Shown: in pieces, positions 21,026 through 23,708 of the stretch | How positions within the stretch are numbered: the stretch's first letter is position 1 | How the letters are laid out: each line of letters starts with the position of its first letter | Program-made: the position numbers and the translations under genes | Notes under the pieces: generated by a model | Seen by the model: only the letters and a program-made list of their open reading frames with translations | The model's database searches: none | What the model was told of the DNA's origin: nothing | Source: DATCYZ01 sp036526195 | GTDB taxonomy: Bacteria > Pseudomonadota > Gammaproteobacteria > Burkholderiales > SG8-39 | Direction of reading: 5' to 3' | NCBI GenBank assembly: GCA_036526195.1 | Contig: DATCYZ010000154.1 | Location: 1-23,708 of the forward strand | DNA: 23,708 nt

Positions 21026-22753
21026 CTAGTCGCCGCGCACCACCCCCTCCCGCCGCGGGTCCGCCGCGCCCCGCCAGCCGCCGACCGCGCGCTCGATGGC
21101 GTGCACGCCGCTGGTCTGCGGCACGAAGTTGAGCACGTGGCCGCGCGCCTCGAGCGCGTCGGCGAGCGCGTCGTAGGCAGTGCCGCGCTCGATCACGGTG
21201 GGCCCATTGGTGCTACCGAAATTGGGCGCGTCCAGCGCCTGCTGCAGGCCGTAGCCCCAGTCCAGGCGCGCCACCATCGCCTTCATGACGAAGTTGGCGA
21301 TGCCGCGCCCGCCCGGCGAGCCGAGGACCAGCACGGGCGCGCCGTCTGCGCCGAACACCATCGTCGGCGCCATGGTGCTGCGCGGGCGCTTGCCGCCCTC
21401 GACCCGGTTGGCCGCGGGCGCGCCGCGCACGCGCGCATCGAACGCAAAGTCGGTGAGCTGGTTGTTCAGCAGGAAGCCGCGCACCAGGATGCGGCTGCCG
21501 AAGGCGTTTTCCACAGAGGTGGTCATGGTCACCGTGTCGCCCTTCGCGTCGACGATCGAGAAGTGCGTGGTGCCGTGTTCGACCGGTCCGTCCGCGGCGG
21601 ACAGGTGCGGCGCGCCGCGCGGCATGCCGGGCTCCGCGCTGATCATCGACCGGTCCCCGATCAGGCCGGCGCGCGCCGCCAGGTAGGCCGGATCGAGCAG
21701 GCCCTCCACCGGTTGCGGGACGAAGGCCGGATCGGCGATGTACTGGTTGCGATCCGCATAGGCGAGCCGCCCGGCTTCGGCGAACAGGTGCAGGGCCTCC
21801 GCCGAGGCCGCAGGCTTCGCCGGGAACCCGCTGCGCTCGAGGAGGCCGAGCATCTGCAGCACCAGCACTGCGCCGGCGCTCGGCGGACCCATGCCGCAGA
21901 CCTGGTAGACCCGGTACGGCCCGCACACCGGTGCGCGCTCGAGCGCGGCGTATTCCGCGAGGTCCGACAGCCCGAGGGTGCCCGGCCGCGGGTGCGCGCG
22001 CACCGCCTGCACGATGTCGCGCGCGATCTCGCCATGATAGAAGGCATCCATCCCATCCGAGGCAAGCCTGCGCAGGGTCTGCGCGTACGCCGCGTTGACG
22101 AGCAGCGTGCCCACGGGGTGGGGCGCGCCGTCCGCGCCGTAGTACAACTGCCGTGCCGCGGGATCCTTGCGCAGGTGCTTGTCCCAGGCAAGCAGCGCGT
22201 GCAGGCGCGGCGAGACGGCGAAGCCGGATTCCGCCAGCGCGACCGCCGGCGCGAAGAGCCGCGCCCAGGGCAGCGTGCCGTGGCGCGCATGCAGCATCTC
22301 GAGCAGGCGCGGCACGCCCGGCACGCCGACCGAGCGTCCGCTCAGCACCGCATCGAAGAACTCCAGCGGGCGATGGTGCAAGTCGATGAAGTGGTCCGGC
22401 TTCGCCGTCGCCGGTGCTGTCTCGCGCCCGTCGTAGCTGCGCAAGCGCGCCTCCGCAGCCGACCAGTGCAGCGCAAAACCGCCGCCCCCCAGCCCGGAGG
22501 ACTGCGGCTCGACCAGCCCGAGCACCAGTTGCACCGCCACCGCGGCATCGGCCGCGCTGCCGCCGGCGCGCAGGATCTCGAGACCGGCGTCCGCGGCGAG
22601 CGGATGCGCGGCCACCACGAGGTGACGGCGCGCGAAGGCCGCCTCGCGCTGCGCGATCCCGGTGGCGCGCTCCGGTTCGCCGATCGGCTGCGCGAACGCG
22701 GCGCCCGTCGAAAGCAGCAGCAGCGCGCCAAGCGCGAACGCGGCGATGTGCAC
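21026..22753 (-). CDS. ggt: gamma-glutamyltranspeptidase
   Basis: Ggt is a periplasmic N-terminal-nucleophile enzyme that hydrolyses or transfers the gamma-glutamyl group of glutathione and related compounds. It is made as a proenzyme that cleaves itself before the catalytic Thr. The 575-residue product has a signal peptide (1-21, ending AAFA-Q) and the large-subunit motifs LRAGGSAADAAVA, SSGLGGGGFALHW and YDGRETAP (substrate-binding Arg). The processing site is HGTTHFSIVD with Thr395, so the subunits would be 1-394 and 395-575. Later motifs are MTTSVENAFGS, PRSTMAPTMVF and GSPGGRGI. The start is GTG 22753, three bases past the stop of the upstream gene, suggesting translational coupling. It precedes the regulator gene by 84 bases. 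Confidence 0.96.
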   Translation of the reverse strand: MHIAAFALGALLLLSTGAAFAQPIGEPERATGIAQREAAFARRHLVVAAHPLAADAGLEILRAGGSAADAAVAVQLVLGLVEPQSSGLGGGGFALHWSAAEARLRSYDGRETAPATAKPDHFIDLHHRPLEFFDAVLSGRSVGVPGVPRLLEMLHARHGTLPWARLFAPAVALAESGFAVSPRLHALLAWDKHLRKDPAARQLYYGADGAPHPVGTLLVNAAYAQTLRRLASDGMDAFYHGEIARDIVQAVRAHPRPGTLGLSDLAEYAALERAPVCGPYRVYQVCGMGPPSAGAVLVLQMLGLLERSGFPAKPAASAEALHLFAEAGRLAYADRNQYIADPAFVPQPVEGLLDPAYLAARAGLIGDRSMISAEPGMPRGAPHLSAADGPVEHGTTHFSIVDAKGDTVTMTTSVENAFGSRILVRGFLLNNQLTDFAFDARVRGAPAANRVEGGKRPRSTMAPTMVFGADGAPVLVLGSPGGRGIANFVMKAMVARLDWGYGLQQALDAPNFGSTNGPTVIERGTAYDALADALEARGHVLNFVPQTSGVHAIERAVGGWRGAADPRREGVVRGD

Positions 22754-22756
22754 CGC

Positions 22757-23611
22757 TCAGGGCCTGGAGAAGGACTTCAGTTCGGACAGGATGCGCTGCG
22801 CGCCCTCGTCGGGGGAACGGCCCTCGCGCAGCACCTTGACCAGCTGCCCCGCCGCCTGCGCGTACCAGAGCGTCTCGCGCACCATCGCCTCGGCGCGACC
22901 GCCCTCCACGTAGGACAGCGTCACGTCGATGCGCGTGGCCTCGAAGCGCCCCGCGGGCACCGCCACGACCTCGGGGCCGGCCACCACCGCATCGAAGCGC
23001 CGCTCGCGCCCGGGACGCAGCGCGCCGTCGGCCGCCTGCCAGGGATAGGTCCAGGAAAACCTGCGGCCAGCTTCGAGCGCACGCGGGAAATGCGCGGCGT
23101 GCATGAAGAAGCCCGGGTAGCGCAGGTTCGCGTGGCCCGGATCGCCGGGCTGAACCACGCCGAGGTTCCAGGTCATGCGGCTGCGCGCGCCGACGCCGTG
23201 CTCGAACACCATCTCGACCCCGGTGCGGCCATCGGGCTGGCGATGCGCGCGATACGCCAGTTCGGCATTGCGCCACGCAGGCGGCTCGAGCGACACCACA
23301 TAGACGAAGCGCGCGCCCTCGGCGAGCACCGGACCGGTGCGCGGCGCGCTTCGCGCGGGCGGCGCAGGCATCGCCACCGCGGCCGCCGCGGCCTGCGCCG
23401 GGGGCGGTTTCTTCGTGGGCGGCGCGTTCGGCGCGATCGCGCGCGGCGCAGGCGAGGGACGTGCCACCGGCGCCGGCGCCGGGGGCGCGCTGCGACGCGC
23501 CTCCAGCACCCCCAACACCACGTAGGCCCCGCCGGCGAGCGCCACGACCGCCAGCACGGCGTGGATCGCGATTGCGACCGGGTCGAGTCCTGCGCGGGGC
23601 CCGTCGTCCAT
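22757..23611 (-). CDS. membrane-anchored DUF3108-like protein
   Basis: The product is 284 residues. One hydrophobic segment near the N-terminus (about 12-36) is followed by a long Pro/Ala-rich spacer (about 42-90), which would cross the periplasm, and then a globular domain (about 95-284). The C-terminal pattern V.G.E.V.VPAGRFEATRIDVTL..........ETLWYA...G.LVKV resembles DUF3108 proteins, whose function is unknown. The family assignment is from the pattern only. The stop is three bases before the ggt start, so the two are likely cotranslated. A TAGTCT hexamer lies six bases before ATG 23611, with no ribosome site. Just upstream, tandem terminator repeats insulate it from whatever lies to the right. 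Confidence 0.75.
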   Translation of the reverse strand: MDDGPRAGLDPVAIAIHAVLAVVALAGGAYVVLGVLEARRSAPPAPAPVARPSPAPRAIAPNAPPTKKPPPAQAAAAAVAMPAPPARSAPRTGPVLAEGARFVYVVSLEPPAWRNAELAYRAHRQPDGRTGVEMVFEHGVGARSRMTWNLGVVQPGDPGHANLRYPGFFMHAAHFPRALEAGRRFSWTYPWQAADGALRPGRERRFDAVVAGPEVVAVPAGRFEATRIDVTLSYVEGGRAEAMVRETLWYAQAAGQLVKVLREGRSPDEGAQRILSELKSFSRP

Positions 23612-23617
23612 GCGGCC

Positions 23618-23623
23618 AGACTA
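23618..23623 (-). promoter_or_regulatory. possible -10 box of the DUF3108-like gene
   Basis: TAGTCT on the minus strand lies six bases before ATG 23611. It matches only the key T, A and final T of the consensus. It is reported because the same geometry recurs at several other genes in the window. Confidence 0.25.
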
Positions 23624-23636
23624 GCAGCGGGGAATG

Positions 23637-23708
23637 AAAAGAAAAAGGCCGGCCGCGGGACCGGCCTTAAAAGAAAAAGGCCGGCCGCGGGACCGGCCTT
23701 AAAAGAAA
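23637..23708 (-). terminator. exact tandem 32-nt repeats, each a terminator hairpin
   Basis: Two identical 32-base units (23637-23668 and 23669-23700) and the first eight bases of a third run to the window edge. Each contains AAGGCCGG and CCGGCCTT (23645-23652 with 23661-23668 in the first) as an 8-bp stem with an eight-base loop. On the minus strand each stem is followed by TTTC-type U-rich sequence, so this terminates leftward transcription from a gene beyond the window. The array may continue outside. Confidence 0.7.

Noticed and set aside
23637..23708. Possible CRISPR or satellite from the 32-base repeats
   Set aside because: The units are directly adjacent with no spacers, and each is a hairpin with a U-tract, so tandem terminators explain them.

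Overview
This is a G+C-rich (roughly 70% by eye), densely packed chromosomal segment that looks betaproteobacterial (Burkholderiales, Rhodocyclales or a relative). The evidence is the gene set and order: folE2 (metal-flexible GTP cyclohydrolase), dxs-ispA-xseB next to a Rieske oxygenase, tsaE-amiC and mutL-miaA blocks, and a MutL with an endonuclease motif. Almost every base is coding. No gap exceeds about 175 bases, and I see no tRNA, rRNA, CRISPR array, transposase or prophage gene.

Layout. 1-694: the first codons of a minus-strand gene cut by the window edge, diverging from a membrane-anchored or secreted retropepsin-like protease. 695-5417 (minus strand): xseB, ispA, dxs, folE2, pcm, covering exonuclease VII small subunit, farnesyl-PP synthesis, the first MEP-pathway step, the first folate/tetrahydropterin step and an exported isoaspartate methyltransferase. 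5590-7932 (plus): Rieske oxygenase, a mercaptopyruvate-type sulfurtransferase overlapping it by ATGA, and a small DUF2784 membrane protein. 7883-9821 (minus): queG (queuosine) and an alpha/beta hydrolase. 9820-11567 (plus): tsaE (t6A tRNA modification) and amiC (cell-wall amidase). 11568-11720: a cluster of REP-like palindromes between convergent genes. 11719-12351 (minus): dedA. 12396-17081 (plus): ybaK-type deacylase, mutL, miaA, a short-form 6-phosphogluconate dehydrogenase and gluconokinase. 17114-20941 (minus): a small lipoprotein and a 1078-residue STAND-ATPase/TPR/SARP-type regulator. 21026-23611 (minus): gamma-glutamyltranspeptidase coupled to a DUF3108-like protein. 23637-23708: exact tandem 32-nt repeats, each a terminator hairpin.

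Most of the genes are housekeeping. MiaA uses dimethylallyl-PP, which the Dxs pathway supplies, and QueG, TsaE, MiaA and the YbaK-like protein all act on tRNA. The most novel part is 17078-21003. There the large regulator lies upstream of an unrecognised lipoprotein whose promoter region carries four heptamers at exact 11-bp spacing, the arrangement known for SARP-family activators. Related GTWAC pairs, also 11 bp apart, lie upstream of the regulator and at the other edge of the pair. This suggests a self-contained, autoregulated regulator-lipoprotein module.

A second general observation is that many genes have a -10-like hexamer (TANNNT) only 6-11 nt before the start codon and no Shine-Dalgarno sequence. 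This implies leaderless or near-leaderless transcripts.
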